Below the pieces are notes generated by a model. It did not search any database, had not been told where the DNA came from, and saw only the letters and a program-made list of their open reading frames with translations. The translations under genes were made by a program, and so were the position numbers. Shown here piece after piece: positions 29,916 through 37,801 of a DNA stretch of 51,585 nt (position 1 is its first letter; each line of letters starts with the position of its first letter). This DNA is from JAWXCM01 sp034408745 (GTDB taxonomy: Bacteria > Acidobacteriota > Terriglobia > Bryobacterales > Bryobacteraceae): assembly GCA_034408745.1 (NCBI GenBank), contig JAWXCM010000023.1, positions 1 through 51,585 on the forward strand. The letters run 5' to 3'.

Positions 29916-30578
29916 TTGAGAGAAGTCAGACCTTTGTTTAACTTCCATAATGTGAAGCGAAGCAATCCGCTGTCCGCTGTCCTTCTCCTGGTTTTCAGCT
30001 GCAGCCTCAGTGCAGCGGCCGATGCGGCGGCGGCTAAGGCGGCGGCGAATCTCGAAAAGCAGCGCGCGTCCATCGCCCGGCAGGCTCGGCGCGACGGTCA
30101 GGCAGGCTTCTTCACCACGCCATGGCTACTCTCAGGCGGACCTTCCGCACCATTGGCGCCCGTCAAAGCCGATTGTGAGCCTCTTCCGGAAACCCAGCTG
30201 GGCGACCTCATCACGGCGGCAGCCACGCAGGCCAGCATCAGCCCCCAGCTCATTCGCGCCGTGGTCCGGCGAGAGTCCGGCGCGCGCCCTTGCGCAGTCT
30301 CCAACAAAGGCGCGCAGGGACTCATGCAGCTCATGCCCGCCACGCAGCAGACCCTCGGTGTCACCGACGCTTTCGATCCCGCCTCAAACCTTGCAGGCGG
30401 TGCCAGGTACCTCGCCGAACTGCTCAGGCGCTACAAAGGTGACCTCCGCCGAACTCTCGCCGCCTACAATGCCGGACCGCAGCGCGTCGAGCCCGACGGC
30501 GACATCCCCGATATCGCGGAAACTCGCGACTACGTGTCCGCCATCATGGCCGAACTGGAACCGTCTCGTACTCCCTGA
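29916..30578 (+). CDS. Lytic transglycosylase, probably flagellar
   Basis: This is a transglycosylase SLT-family enzyme that cleaves peptidoglycan without hydrolysis. The 220-residue protein has an N-terminal signal (hydrophobic ~residues 18-36), a charged helical spacer, and a catalytic domain from ~residue 95 with 'LIRAVVRRESGARPCA' (catalytic Glu in RRES), 'GAQGLMQLMPATQQTLGV' and the 'TLAAYNAGPQRV' motif. The start is TTG at 29916, preceded by AGAGGA. It may supply the hydrolase missing from the FlgJ here and clear a path for the rod, but a general wall role is possible. Confidence 0.88.
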   Translation: MREVRPLFNFHNVKRSNPLSAVLLLVFSCSLSAAADAAAAKAAANLEKQRASIARQARRDGQAGFFTTPWLLSGGPSAPLAPVKADCEPLPETQLGDLITAAATQASISPQLIRAVVRRESGARPCAVSNKGAQGLMQLMPATQQTLGVTDAFDPASNLAGGARYLAELLRRYKGDLRRTLAAYNAGPQRVEPDGDIPDIAETRDYVSAIMAELEPSRTP

Positions 30579-30603
30579 ACCTCCCCTTGCGCCCACCCTG
30601 CGC

Positions 30604-30621
30604 AGTGTGTAATTATTCATT
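30604..30621. promoter_or_regulatory. Degenerate ARG box 1 (ArgR operator)
   Basis: Reads as a half-conserved TGAAT-N4-ATTCA palindrome: the right arm ATTCA (30615-30619) is perfect, and the left arm TGTGT keeps 3 of 5 bases. It lies 2 bp from the better box at 30624-30641, giving two sites on the same helix face, as in ArgR operators. Confidence 0.55.
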
Positions 30622-30623
30622 AG

Positions 30624-30641
30624 GCTGAATAAAAATTCAGT
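30624..30641. promoter_or_regulatory. ARG box 2 (ArgR operator) upstream of argF
   Basis: GCTGAATAAAAATTCAGT matches the ARG-box consensus TGAAT-AT4-ATTCA exactly in both arms. The box lies 40 bp before the argF start codon. argR is the third gene of the operon, so the regulator probably represses its own synthesis when arginine is plentiful. Confidence 0.82.
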
Positions 30642-30681
30642 CGAGCATTCCCGTCTCTAAACAGACGGCCCGGAGGTCTCC

Positions 30682-31626
30682 ATGGCAGCGACTCTCAAGC
30701 AATCCCCGATTCTGCGAATGCACGCACGCGACCTTACCAGCGACCTGGACTTGTCCATCGCCGAACTGAATGAGTTGCTCAGCCTGGCGTCCGAAGTGAA
30801 GCAGACGCCCGCCCGTTACACCTCCGCTCTGACCGGCCGCTACCTCAGCCTGCTGTTTGAGAAGCCGTCGCTCCGAACGCGGCTAACGTTTGAACTTGCG
30901 ATCAAGCAGCTCGGCGGCGACTCCGTCACTTCCACAGGACCTGTCGGAGGCCGGGAGCCCCTCAAGGACATTGCGCGGAACCTCGACCGCTGGACCAACG
31001 GAATCGTAGCCCGGACCTTCGCTCAGGAGACCGTCGATGAGCTGGCCAGGTGGTCTTCCGTCCCGGTGATCAACGCGCTGAGCGACCTGTATCACCCCTG
31101 CCAGGCACTCGCCGATATGCAGACCTTGCGCGAACGCTTCGGTGGCCTGCGCGGCGTGCATCTGGTTTTTGTCGGCGACGGTAACAACGTGGCGCACTCC
31201 CTGATGCTGTGTGCTGCCCGGCTGGGCATGAACTGTACCGTCGCGACGCCGCCTGGTTATGAACCGAATGCCGCGATTACAGCCGAAGCCCGGCGCTTCG
31301 CTGCGGCTTTGGGCGCCGAGATCGCCGTCACCAACGATGCGTTTGCCGCAGTCGGGCGCGCCGACGCCGTGTACACCGATGTTTGGGCCAGCATGGGCCA
31401 GGAGTCGGAAGCCGAGGAACGGCAGCGAATCTTCCGCCCGTATCAGGTGAATGAGCGATTGATGGCGGCCGCACAGGCGCACACGCTTTTCATGCATTGC
31501 CTGCCCGCTCATCGAGAGGAAGAAGTCACCGATGCCGTCATCGAATCCGCCAACTCGGTGGTCTTCGATCAGGCGGAAAACCGGCTCCACGCGCAAAAAG
31601 CACTGCTTCTCATGCTGATCGACTGA
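30682..31626 (+). CDS. argF: Ornithine carbamoyltransferase ArgF
   Basis: ArgF makes citrulline from ornithine and carbamoyl phosphate in arginine synthesis. The 314-residue protein has the carbamoyl-phosphate site FEKPSLRTR (~residues 59-67), HPCQ (~residues 138-141), the ornithine-loop-like 'DVWASMGQE' and the catalytic HCLPAHR (~residues 272-278). The sequence SLRTR in place of STRTR is a known variant of the family. The ribosome-binding site GGAGG precedes the ATG. It heads argF-argH-argR behind two ARG boxes. An N-acetyl- or succinyl-ornithine form is possible but less likely given the HCLPAHR and SMG motifs. Confidence 0.9.
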   Translation: MAATLKQSPILRMHARDLTSDLDLSIAELNELLSLASEVKQTPARYTSALTGRYLSLLFEKPSLRTRLTFELAIKQLGGDSVTSTGPVGGREPLKDIARNLDRWTNGIVARTFAQETVDELARWSSVPVINALSDLYHPCQALADMQTLRERFGGLRGVHLVFVGDGNNVAHSLMLCAARLGMNCTVATPPGYEPNAAITAEARRFAAALGAEIAVTNDAFAAVGRADAVYTDVWASMGQESEAEERQRIFRPYQVNERLMAAAQAHTLFMHCLPAHREEEVTDAVIESANSVVFDQAENRLHAQKALLLMLID

Positions 31627-31704
31627 AGCGGCCGGCGGCATACACTGGTCTACGGAATGTATCCACAAATTGCCACTCGTCCGGCTCCAGGGCGGCGCTA
31701 AGCC

Positions 31705-33084
31705 ATGAAACTCTGGGGCGGACGATTTGAAGAGGGACCGTCTGAGGTCTTCGAGCGCTTCTCGGGATCCCTGCACTTCGACAAGAGACTGACAGACGCC
31801 GACATCCGAGGCTCGCAGGCCTTCGCCCGAGCGCTCGGCCGCGTCGGACTTCTGACACCGGCGGAGGTGGATCAACTGGTGGACGCCTTCCATGCCATCA
31901 GCGAAGCTGCGAAGCAGCCGGGCTTTTTTGAGGGCGCCACCGATGAGGATGTACACACGCTGGTCATCCGCAAGCTGAAGGAAACCGCTGGCGCTGTAGC
32001 TGACAAAATCCACACCGGGCGCAGCCGCAATGAACAGGTCTCGCTCGACACTCGCCTGTGGTTGCGCGGTGAGATTGATGCCGCCCGTGAGGACCTTCGT
32101 GCGTTCCTCGCCTCTCTGCTTGACCTGGCTGGGCGTAATCCCGACGCCGTAATCCCCGGCTACACCCACGCACGTCGCGCTCAGGCGGTCCTGTGGCCGC
32201 ACTACATCCTGGCCTATTTTGAGATGTTTGCCCGCGACCATGAGCGGCTCGGAGATGCACGCCGCCGCGTCAACGTGCTGCCGCTGGGTTCGGGTGCGCT
32301 CGCCGGCAGCGGCTTCCCGTTTGACCGCGAAGCCATCGCGGCGGAGCTCGGTTTTGAGAGCATTACCAACAACAGCATGGACGTTTCGGGCGACCGCGAC
32401 TTCGTCCTCGACTTCCTGTACGCCGCCTCCACCACGCTCCTGCATCTCAGCCGACTGTCGGAGGACTGGATTCTGTACTCGGGCGAGGAGTATCGCTGGA
32501 TGGAGCTCGGCGACGGTGTCACCAGCGGCTCCAGCCTGATGCCGCAGAAGAAGAACCCCGATTCGCTGGAGCTGATCCGGGGAAAGTGCGGCCGTGTGTT
32601 CGGCGCCTACAGCTCCCTTTTCGTAACGATGAAGGGTCTGCCCATGACCTACAACCGCGACATGCAGGAGGACAAAGAGCCCCTGTTCGACGCGGCCGAC
32701 CAGCTGCGAGGATCGCTCCAGATGGCGCGTGTGGTGACCGAGTCCGTGCGACTGAACCCAGCGGTTCCCGCCGAAGCGGCAGCCGGCAGTTGGGTGGTTG
32801 CCACCGACCTTGCTGAAGCGCTCGCCCGGGCAGGTGTGCCCTTCCACACAGGTCATCAGATCGTGGGCCGGCTCGTCCTTGAAAGCGTTCGCTCCGGCAA
32901 GCGACCCTCGGACTGGACAGCCGACGAACTGACCGCCTTCGCACCCGAGTTCACGCCTGAAATGGCACGTTTGTTCGAGCCCTCGGAAGGTATGAAGACG
33001 CGCACCGTTCCCGGCGGCACGGCTCCCGATACAGTGGCTTCGGCACTCGCCGGCGCGCTGCGGCGGCTCAGGGATATGGGGTGA
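31705..33084 (+). CDS. argH: Argininosuccinate lyase ArgH
   Basis: ArgH splits argininosuccinate to arginine and fumarate. The 459-residue protein begins MKLWGGRFEEG, as in the family, and carries the ASL signature 'GSSLMPQKKNPDSLELIRGK' (~residues 279-298), 'HTGRSRNEQVSLDTRLWLR' and 'GYTHARRAQAV' with the catalytic His. The length is normal. No argG lies next to it, so argininosuccinate synthase must be encoded elsewhere. Its TGA overlaps the GTG of argR. Confidence 0.97.
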   Translation: MKLWGGRFEEGPSEVFERFSGSLHFDKRLTDADIRGSQAFARALGRVGLLTPAEVDQLVDAFHAISEAAKQPGFFEGATDEDVHTLVIRKLKETAGAVADKIHTGRSRNEQVSLDTRLWLRGEIDAAREDLRAFLASLLDLAGRNPDAVIPGYTHARRAQAVLWPHYILAYFEMFARDHERLGDARRRVNVLPLGSGALAGSGFPFDREAIAAELGFESITNNSMDVSGDRDFVLDFLYAASTTLLHLSRLSEDWILYSGEEYRWMELGDGVTSGSSLMPQKKNPDSLELIRGKCGRVFGAYSSLFVTMKGLPMTYNRDMQEDKEPLFDAADQLRGSLQMARVVTESVRLNPAVPAEAAAGSWVVATDLAEALARAGVPFHTGHQIVGRLVLESVRSGKRPSDWTADELTAFAPEFTPEMARLFEPSEGMKTRTVPGGTAPDTVASALAGALRRLRDMG

Positions 33085-33512
33085 ACAAAACCTATCGTCA
33101 GGGCCAGATACTTCGGCTGATTCGGGCTCACAGGATTCATACGCAGGAGCAGCTCGCGCAGGAACTGGCCGGACTCGGTATCGCGACCACTCAGGTCACT
33201 TTGTCGCGTGACATCCGGGAGCTTGGCCTGGTCAAGATGCCCGACGGGTACCGTCAGGTGGAAGCACCCGCCGGCCCGGGCATTGAAGCCATGGCGGCCG
33301 ACTTCCTTTGGGACGCGGTGGCCGCACAGAACCTCCTGGTCCTCAAGACTGCGCCCGGGCACGCGAACTCGCTCGCCATTTCGCTGGATCAGGAGGACTG
33401 GCCCGAGATCGTCGGGACCATAGCCGGCGACGACACGATCCTGGTGGTCTGTCCCGATACAGCGACCGCGGTCCAGCTTCAGCAGCGTCTGCTGACCTTC
33501 GTGCGCGTCTGA
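33081..33512 (+). CDS. argR: Arginine repressor ArgR
   Basis: ArgR is the arginine-responsive hexameric repressor. The 143-residue protein has an N-terminal winged HTH (~residues 1-65) with 'ATTQVTLSRDIRELGLVKMP', and a C-terminal oligomerisation/arginine-binding domain with 'GHANSLAISLDQEDWPEIVG' and the acidic GDDTI motif (~residues 117-121) that binds arginine. The start is GTG, overlapping the argH stop as GTGA. It is in the same operon as its presumed targets, behind ARG boxes. Confidence 0.93.
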   Translation: MNKTYRQGQILRLIRAHRIHTQEQLAQELAGLGIATTQVTLSRDIRELGLVKMPDGYRQVEAPAGPGIEAMAADFLWDAVAAQNLLVLKTAPGHANSLAISLDQEDWPEIVGTIAGDDTILVVCPDTATAVQLQQRLLTFVRV

Positions 33513-33516
33513 CGTA

Positions 33517-33849
33517 TTATTTGGATACTTTTTCCTCCTCCACGTTCGGGCTGGCGCGCGTATGCTGCCCGGTAACCCCGTGCCACAACGCCAGCAGGCC
33601 GCCTGTCGCTTCCACAGGGTCTACCAGCACGCGAATCCCTTCCACTTGCCGAACACTCCTCACAGACTTCTTTTCCGCCCTCACCGCTGGCCGGTAGGCT
33701 GGCAACTGGCAGACTCCTGCCAGGAACGTCCAGCCGCAGCAAACACAGGCATACGGCCACGCTCCAATCAGGCCGAACAACCGGTCGAGCACCGGCCTCC
33801 TCAGAATTCGAATGACATCGGGGCTCTCACAGCGCGCACAGGTGAACAT
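33517..33849 (-). CDS. Small zinc-ribbon protein of unknown function
   Basis: The 110-residue product has two CxxC pairs (CARCES near the start and CVCCGW ~28 residues on) that look like a zinc ribbon. Between them lies a hydrophobic segment, and a charged tail without clear features follows. I place the start at the ATG at 33849, which has AGGACGG just upstream; an ATG nine codons earlier is less supported. Proteins of this type, with a ribbon near 'RRPVLDRLFGLIG' and little else, are common in Acidobacteriota, from memory. It converges on argR with 4 bp between stops. Function unknown. Confidence 0.7.
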   Translation of the reverse strand: MFTCARCESPDVIRILRRPVLDRLFGLIGAWPYACVCCGWTFLAGVCQLPAYRPAVRAEKKSVRSVRQVEGIRVLVDPVEATGGLLALWHGVTGQHTRASPNVEEEKVSK

Positions 33850-33971
33850 ACACCGTCCTGCCCTGCTTCTCGGCAATCCGCAGCGACGTAATAGGAAAAA
33901 TTTCGATGAATTTTTTCACCTGGAAGCGGCATACTGGATCGGAATCCAGCTCAGCACTCGGGAGAACGAAA

Positions 33972-34307
33972 GTGAAATTGTTTCAGGCGTTCCTGCTCGC
34001 TCTGGTTTTGCTGATGCCGGCTGCCGCGAAGGTCTCCTCGCGATCCAGCCACCAAACGAATCCGCGCATCGCAACGCCTCGCACGCCGAAAGCGAGCAGA
34101 GCAAAGACACGCACAGTCCGCAGTTCATCCGCGCGGGCCGCATTTCGAAAGAAGCACCCCTGCCCCGCCACCGGCAAAAGTACCGGAGCCTGCCCCGGCT
34201 ACGTGATAGACCACATCCGTCCTTTAAAACGTGGAGGCCCCGACACGCCAGCGAACATGCAGTGGCAGACCCTTCAGGCAGCCAGGGCAAAAGATCGAGT
34301 GGAGTAG
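33972..34307 (+). CDS. Small exported HNH-family protein
   Basis: I choose the GTG at 33972, with GGGAGAACGAAA upstream, because it gives a clean signal peptide (VKLFQAFLLALVLLMPAAA). The 111-residue product then has a basic, Ser/Arg-rich spacer and a C-terminal HNH-like motif: 'GACPGYVIDHIRPLKRGGPD' followed by 'ANMQWQTLQAARAKDR', with paired cysteines around 'HPCPATGKSTGACP'. HNH domains bind metal and usually cut DNA. An exported nuclease-like protein of this size is known from many genomes, but its target is unclear. An alternative start at 33906 would hide the signal peptide. Confidence 0.72.
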   Translation: MKLFQAFLLALVLLMPAAAKVSSRSSHQTNPRIATPRTPKASRAKTRTVRSSSARAAFRKKHPCPATGKSTGACPGYVIDHIRPLKRGGPDTPANMQWQTLQAARAKDRVE

Positions 34308-34462
34308 TGCGAGGAAGGTCGAACGGGTCGTACAGTTTTCCACAAGATTCCCTGCTTCGCTCCTGGCTTCAAGGGGGAAGCCTGAAAGCTGGGCTGCGTT
34401 CACCTGCCCCTGCTCTTGCAAAGATCCTGTGACTCGAAGGCGAGTGCTAATACTGGGTAATC

Positions 34463-35935
34463 GTGGACTACTCGTATCGATGGAGTCGCCTGAACGACCT
34501 GCCGGGCCACGGCGCCGGGCCCGGGGATACTGAGCTTCACACCTTGCGCGGCGTTTGGCTGGAGCAGAAAGAGGAACTCGAACAGCGAGGCCTGGTCGCC
34601 ACATTCACGGAAAGGCTCATTCGCGAGTACGCCATCGAAGGTGGAATCATTGAGCGCGCGTATACTCTTGACCGCGGCATCACCCGTCTCCTGATCGATC
34701 GTGGAATCGATGCCAGTCTCATCCCCCACAACTCCACAAACCGCGATCCCCAGCAAGTGGCGCTCATCATTCACGCTCACAAGGCGGCGGTGGAGAGCGT
34801 GTTCGATCTGGTGAAGAAGGAGCGCCCCCTGTCCCACTTCGTGATCCGCGAACTTCATGCCGCGCTCCTCGAGCATGAATCGCTGACACTTGCGCAAAGC
34901 CCGGACGGGCAGCTTTTCGAAGTGCCGTTTGTTAAGGGTGCCTACAAGACCCTTCCGAACAACCCGAAGCGTAACGATGGCAAAATCCACGAGTATTGCC
35001 CTCCGGAACACGTCACTTCGGAAATCGACCAGATGCTGCGCCTTCATGTCGAGCACGAACAGAACGGTGTTCCCGCCGAGGTGGAGGCTGCGTGGCTCCA
35101 CCACGTGTTTACACAAATTCACCCCTTCCAGGATGGCAACGGCCGAGTAGCAAGGTTGCTGGCCAGCTACGTCTTCATCAAGGCCAGCTATTTCCCGTTA
35201 ACGCTCACTGACGCCCAGGATCGTGAGGCGTACATCGCTGCGCTTGAGACGGCTGACGGCGGAGATCCAGGTCCGCTCGTCCGCCTTTTCAGTGGTGTAC
35301 AGAAACGAACGTTTGTGAAGGTGCTTGGGATCGCTGGAACGATCCAGAAGCAAGCCTCTGTGGATGCGGCTATCGCGGCGGCACGCCAGACCATTCTTTC
35401 AAGAAAACTGGCGGAGACTCAAAAACTCGAAATCACAAAGCAGAACGCGCGTGCCCTTCACGTTTATACAAACGAGAAACTGGAATCAATTGCAGCAAAG
35501 TTGCGTGCCGATGTTGGCAGTCTTTCGCCTGACTATCATTTTCGTGTGGATTCTGAGATTAACGAGGGAAACCGACGCCATTATTTTAAGGGCCAGGTCA
35601 TCGAAGTTGCGAAAACGCTCGACTACTGGGCCAACGCCACGCTGTACCATGACTGGACCAGGCTCATCCTGAAATCCGACGATCAGTCCGAAATCCTGAT
35701 CTCCCTTCACGGCATCGGTACCGAGTACCGGGGCGTTCTGGCAGGGTCTGTTGGCATCTTCAGGCGGATCGAAACGGAAGAGGGCGACCGCGAAACGACG
35801 AAAGCGGTCGCAGCATGCGACGCCTTTTTCCAGCTCAATTACCTCGAGGACTTTGACGATATCAGGGCGCGATTTGAGAGCTGGCTCGAATCGTCGCTGG
35901 CGCGGGCGCTAGGCATCTGGCGCAGCGGGCTTTAA
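34463..35935 (+). CDS. Fic-domain protein (predicted AMP transferase)
   Basis: Fic proteins transfer AMP or related groups onto Ser/Thr/Tyr of targets. The 490-residue protein has the complete core motif HPFQDGNGRVAR (residues 220-231), with the catalytic His and the DGNGR anion-binding loop. An N-terminal helix carries an inhibitory-type motif around Glu59 (EYAIEGG), in which the usual Ser/Thr of (S/T)xxxE(G/N) is Glu. Residues beyond ~290 form a long region with no recognised domain. The start is GTG. Targets are unknown. It is 29 bp outside the left direct repeat of the tRNA-inserted element, so it may belong to a wider accessory zone. Confidence 0.88.
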   Translation: MDYSYRWSRLNDLPGHGAGPGDTELHTLRGVWLEQKEELEQRGLVATFTERLIREYAIEGGIIERAYTLDRGITRLLIDRGIDASLIPHNSTNRDPQQVALIIHAHKAAVESVFDLVKKERPLSHFVIRELHAALLEHESLTLAQSPDGQLFEVPFVKGAYKTLPNNPKRNDGKIHEYCPPEHVTSEIDQMLRLHVEHEQNGVPAEVEAAWLHHVFTQIHPFQDGNGRVARLLASYVFIKASYFPLTLTDAQDREAYIAALETADGGDPGPLVRLFSGVQKRTFVKVLGIAGTIQKQASVDAAIAAARQTILSRKLAETQKLEITKQNARALHVYTNEKLESIAAKLRADVGSLSPDYHFRVDSEINEGNRRHYFKGQVIEVAKTLDYWANATLYHDWTRLILKSDDQSEILISLHGIGTEYRGVLAGSVGIFRRIETEEGDRETTKAVAACDAFFQLNYLEDFDDIRARFESWLESSLARALGIWRSGL

Positions 35936-35964
35936 CCTGCTTATGCAGAAGTTTTTGAATAACT

Positions 35965-35994
35965 TTGGTGGGCCCTCACGGATTCGAACCGTGG
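35965..35994. repeat. Left direct repeat: displaced 3' end of the tRNA-Ile gene (att-like)
   Basis: This 30-bp stretch equals positions 38556-38585 at 29 of 30 bases (C at 35985 against T at 38576). It corresponds to the acceptor 3' strand, the CCA and most of the T arm of the tRNA gene, but the rest of the tRNA is missing beside it. This is the footprint left when an element integrates in a tRNA 3' end. Confidence 0.9.
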
Positions 35995-36142
35995 CGCTCA
36001 GCCACGATGCCGAAGCGGTAGATCCAGCAGAGCATTAAGCAGACCAATGCCATCGGTTGGAGAAGTTCGTCGGGCGCAGATGGATCAGGCAGACGCGGGC
36101 CGTGATGCTAGACCGGGAGCAACAATTAGCAGAAAACGAACC

Positions 36143-37261
36143 TTAAGCATACCTCAACGGCACCGCGCAACGGGTGGCTCCGTTTGTGAGCGTAACACGC
36201 GGCTCGTCGGGTCCGACTGCGCTGCACCGCAACTGAACGTGACCCATCTGACCCATTAGCGCTCGACGCTTAACTGATAATTCTCGGAGAGTTTTCTCAA
36301 CAGGGTTAACCCTTCGTGGCAGGCTATACTTGGCGAGATCGCTCGTGAGGAATAGCTGGTCTGTTCTGAAGGACAGCCGGGCAATGTCGACCTCACGCGG
36401 TAGCCTTGATGGCGAGTACGGCGTCACAATAGCCACGGGTCCCGGAGGCATAAGCGTCGTCCAAGACTCCGGACAGTCCGCATTATCGGAGCCATGGTGA
36501 GGAACTTTGAAGAATCCTGCGAGACCATTCGGGCGCTCATCAGACTTTATGATGGCTTGCCATCCTTCCGTTGTTCCGGATACGTGTTCTAGGTCTGCAC
36601 CAAGCAAAGCGTTCAAGCTACCTACTTGGAGCCACAAGACGACACAGATTTGATTTGGAGCCAACCTGACAGGTCGTCTCCCGCTCTTCATAGCAGTTAA
36701 GGCATTTCGCAGTTCGGCTTCAGCGAGATTAAGCACGCCGTCTGACGGACTCAGCGCGAAAACTTCTGAATCTACCGTGCGATTTCTGCCGCTTAGAGTG
36801 AGCAGCTTTTTGTTCGCATTCGCCTTTATTGGGCCTACAGAGTCGCGGCGTTCACCGACTTGGCGACGGTTCAACAACACCTGTATGATGTTGTGATATT
36901 CCCTTGTTGCTGAGGACTGAGGCGCAAAGTCTCCGCTTAGTACCGCTAGACGCGTTAAGTCCTGCAGGGAGTGCGCAGCGGACGTTACGAATTTAGCGTT
37001 TTTGGCCGCGGCCAGCACAGCTGAAAGACCTCGAATGTGATCGTCGTGCCAGTGAGTGGCGATTACCAGTCGAACCTGCGATGCGACATCTACTCCTATT
37101 TTCTCCAGATACTCAAGAGCAATCGGTCGCGCCGTTTTGCGCTCCACGCAGGAATCTACGACAATCCAATCGCCGTCTCCGAGGTGCACTAATACGCACT
37201 CGCCTATTCCTGGACCGAAGACGGATATCTCGAACTCATTCGATGCGGGAGCCTCACTCAC
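36143..37261 (-). CDS. ComEC-like metallo-beta-lactamase-fold hydrolase in the tRNA-inserted element
   Basis: The 372-residue protein has the MBL-fold zinc motif HWHDDH (residues 70-75) preceded by 'LVIATHWHDDH', an early 'GDGDWIVVDSC', and later 'LLGADLEH' and 'KVPHHGSDNADCPE', which match the second half of the metal site in ComEC/Rec2-type enzymes. There is no membrane segment, so it is a soluble member. Nuclease activity would be plausible, but the substrate cannot be read from sequence. The start is GTG, overlapping the preceding gene's stop by 8 bp, so it is translationally coupled. It is the last of three genes in the element. Confidence 0.85.
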   Translation of the reverse strand: MSEAPASNEFEISVFGPGIGECVLVHLGDGDWIVVDSCVERKTARPIALEYLEKIGVDVASQVRLVIATHWHDDHIRGLSAVLAAAKNAKFVTSAAHSLQDLTRLAVLSGDFAPQSSATREYHNIIQVLLNRRQVGERRDSVGPIKANANKKLLTLSGRNRTVDSEVFALSPSDGVLNLAEAELRNALTAMKSGRRPVRLAPNQICVVLWLQVGSLNALLGADLEHVSGTTEGWQAIIKSDERPNGLAGFFKVPHHGSDNADCPESWTTLMPPGPVAIVTPYSPSRLPREVDIARLSFRTDQLFLTSDLAKYSLPRRVNPVEKTLRELSVKRRALMGQMGHVQLRCSAVGPDEPRVTLTNGATRCAVPLRYA

Positions 37262-37799
37262 CGTCTAACAGCGCAGCCACCCTGTCAGCCTTTTCAAACA
37301 CCTTGTTAATGCGGCTTTGGGACAGCCTCGGCAGTCGTGCAAAACGAAGTGTTGACACCCGTTCGCGCTGACCTCCCGGGGTGTCGCAATAGCCGATGGC
37401 CCAATAGAAGATCGCACCAACGACCAAGAGTGGCAGGTCACTCGGAGAAACTTCCACCGAATCCAGTTCTACTTCCTCCGGCGCGTTTGTTGGGTTAGTC
37501 GCATCGCTCAGGACGGCGACGAAGTTGTCGTCCTCAATACGTTCCACGCGGCCGACCCACCGTTGAAGGACAAGCACCTTCCATTTCGACTCTGCGATAG
37601 AAGGCAGACGTACTAGGCCGCTGTCCTCTGACAGTGGAACTTCGTAAAGACTTTCCCTTGGCAGCCTGTTTATTGTCGGGGCCATCTTGGATGACACTGA
37701 GTGATCGCGCAGGAGAAACTGCTCGTACTTCGGACGCGGCGCGAGGACATCTGCTTCTGGTCTGTAAGGTGAAACGATCACATCTCTAAAAGCAAGCAT
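37254..37799 (-). CDS. Unrecognised middle protein of the tRNA-inserted operon
   Basis: I do not recognise a family. The 181-residue product is soluble, with a beta-rich middle ('ESKWKVLVLQRWVGRVERIE' followed by DDNFVAVLSD) that could be a small barrel. The second half holds 'LPLLVVGAIFYWAIGY' and then GGQRERVSTLRFARLPRLSQ, a conserved-looking block, before a C-terminal helix. The gene starts 2 bp after its upstream neighbour ends and overlaps the MBL-fold gene by 8 bp. Tight coupling to both suggests that the three proteins act together. Confidence 0.75.
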   Translation of the reverse strand: MLAFRDVIVSPYRPEADVLAPRPKYEQFLLRDHSVSSKMAPTINRLPRESLYEVPLSEDSGLVRLPSIAESKWKVLVLQRWVGRVERIEDDNFVAVLSDATNPTNAPEEVELDSVEVSPSDLPLLVVGAIFYWAIGYCDTPGGQRERVSTLRFARLPRLSQSRINKVFEKADRVAALLDGE

Positions 37800-37801
37800 A
37801 T

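Noticed and set aside
30883..32856. 657-codon open frame antisense to argF and argH
   Set aside because: Both sense genes are textbook ArgF and ArgH with all motifs. The antisense translation has no recognisable features and comes from codon bias in high-GC genes.
35965..35994. A second tRNA gene
   Set aside because: Only the 3' end and T arm are present. No anticodon or D arm can be folded from the neighbouring bases, so it is a displaced fragment.
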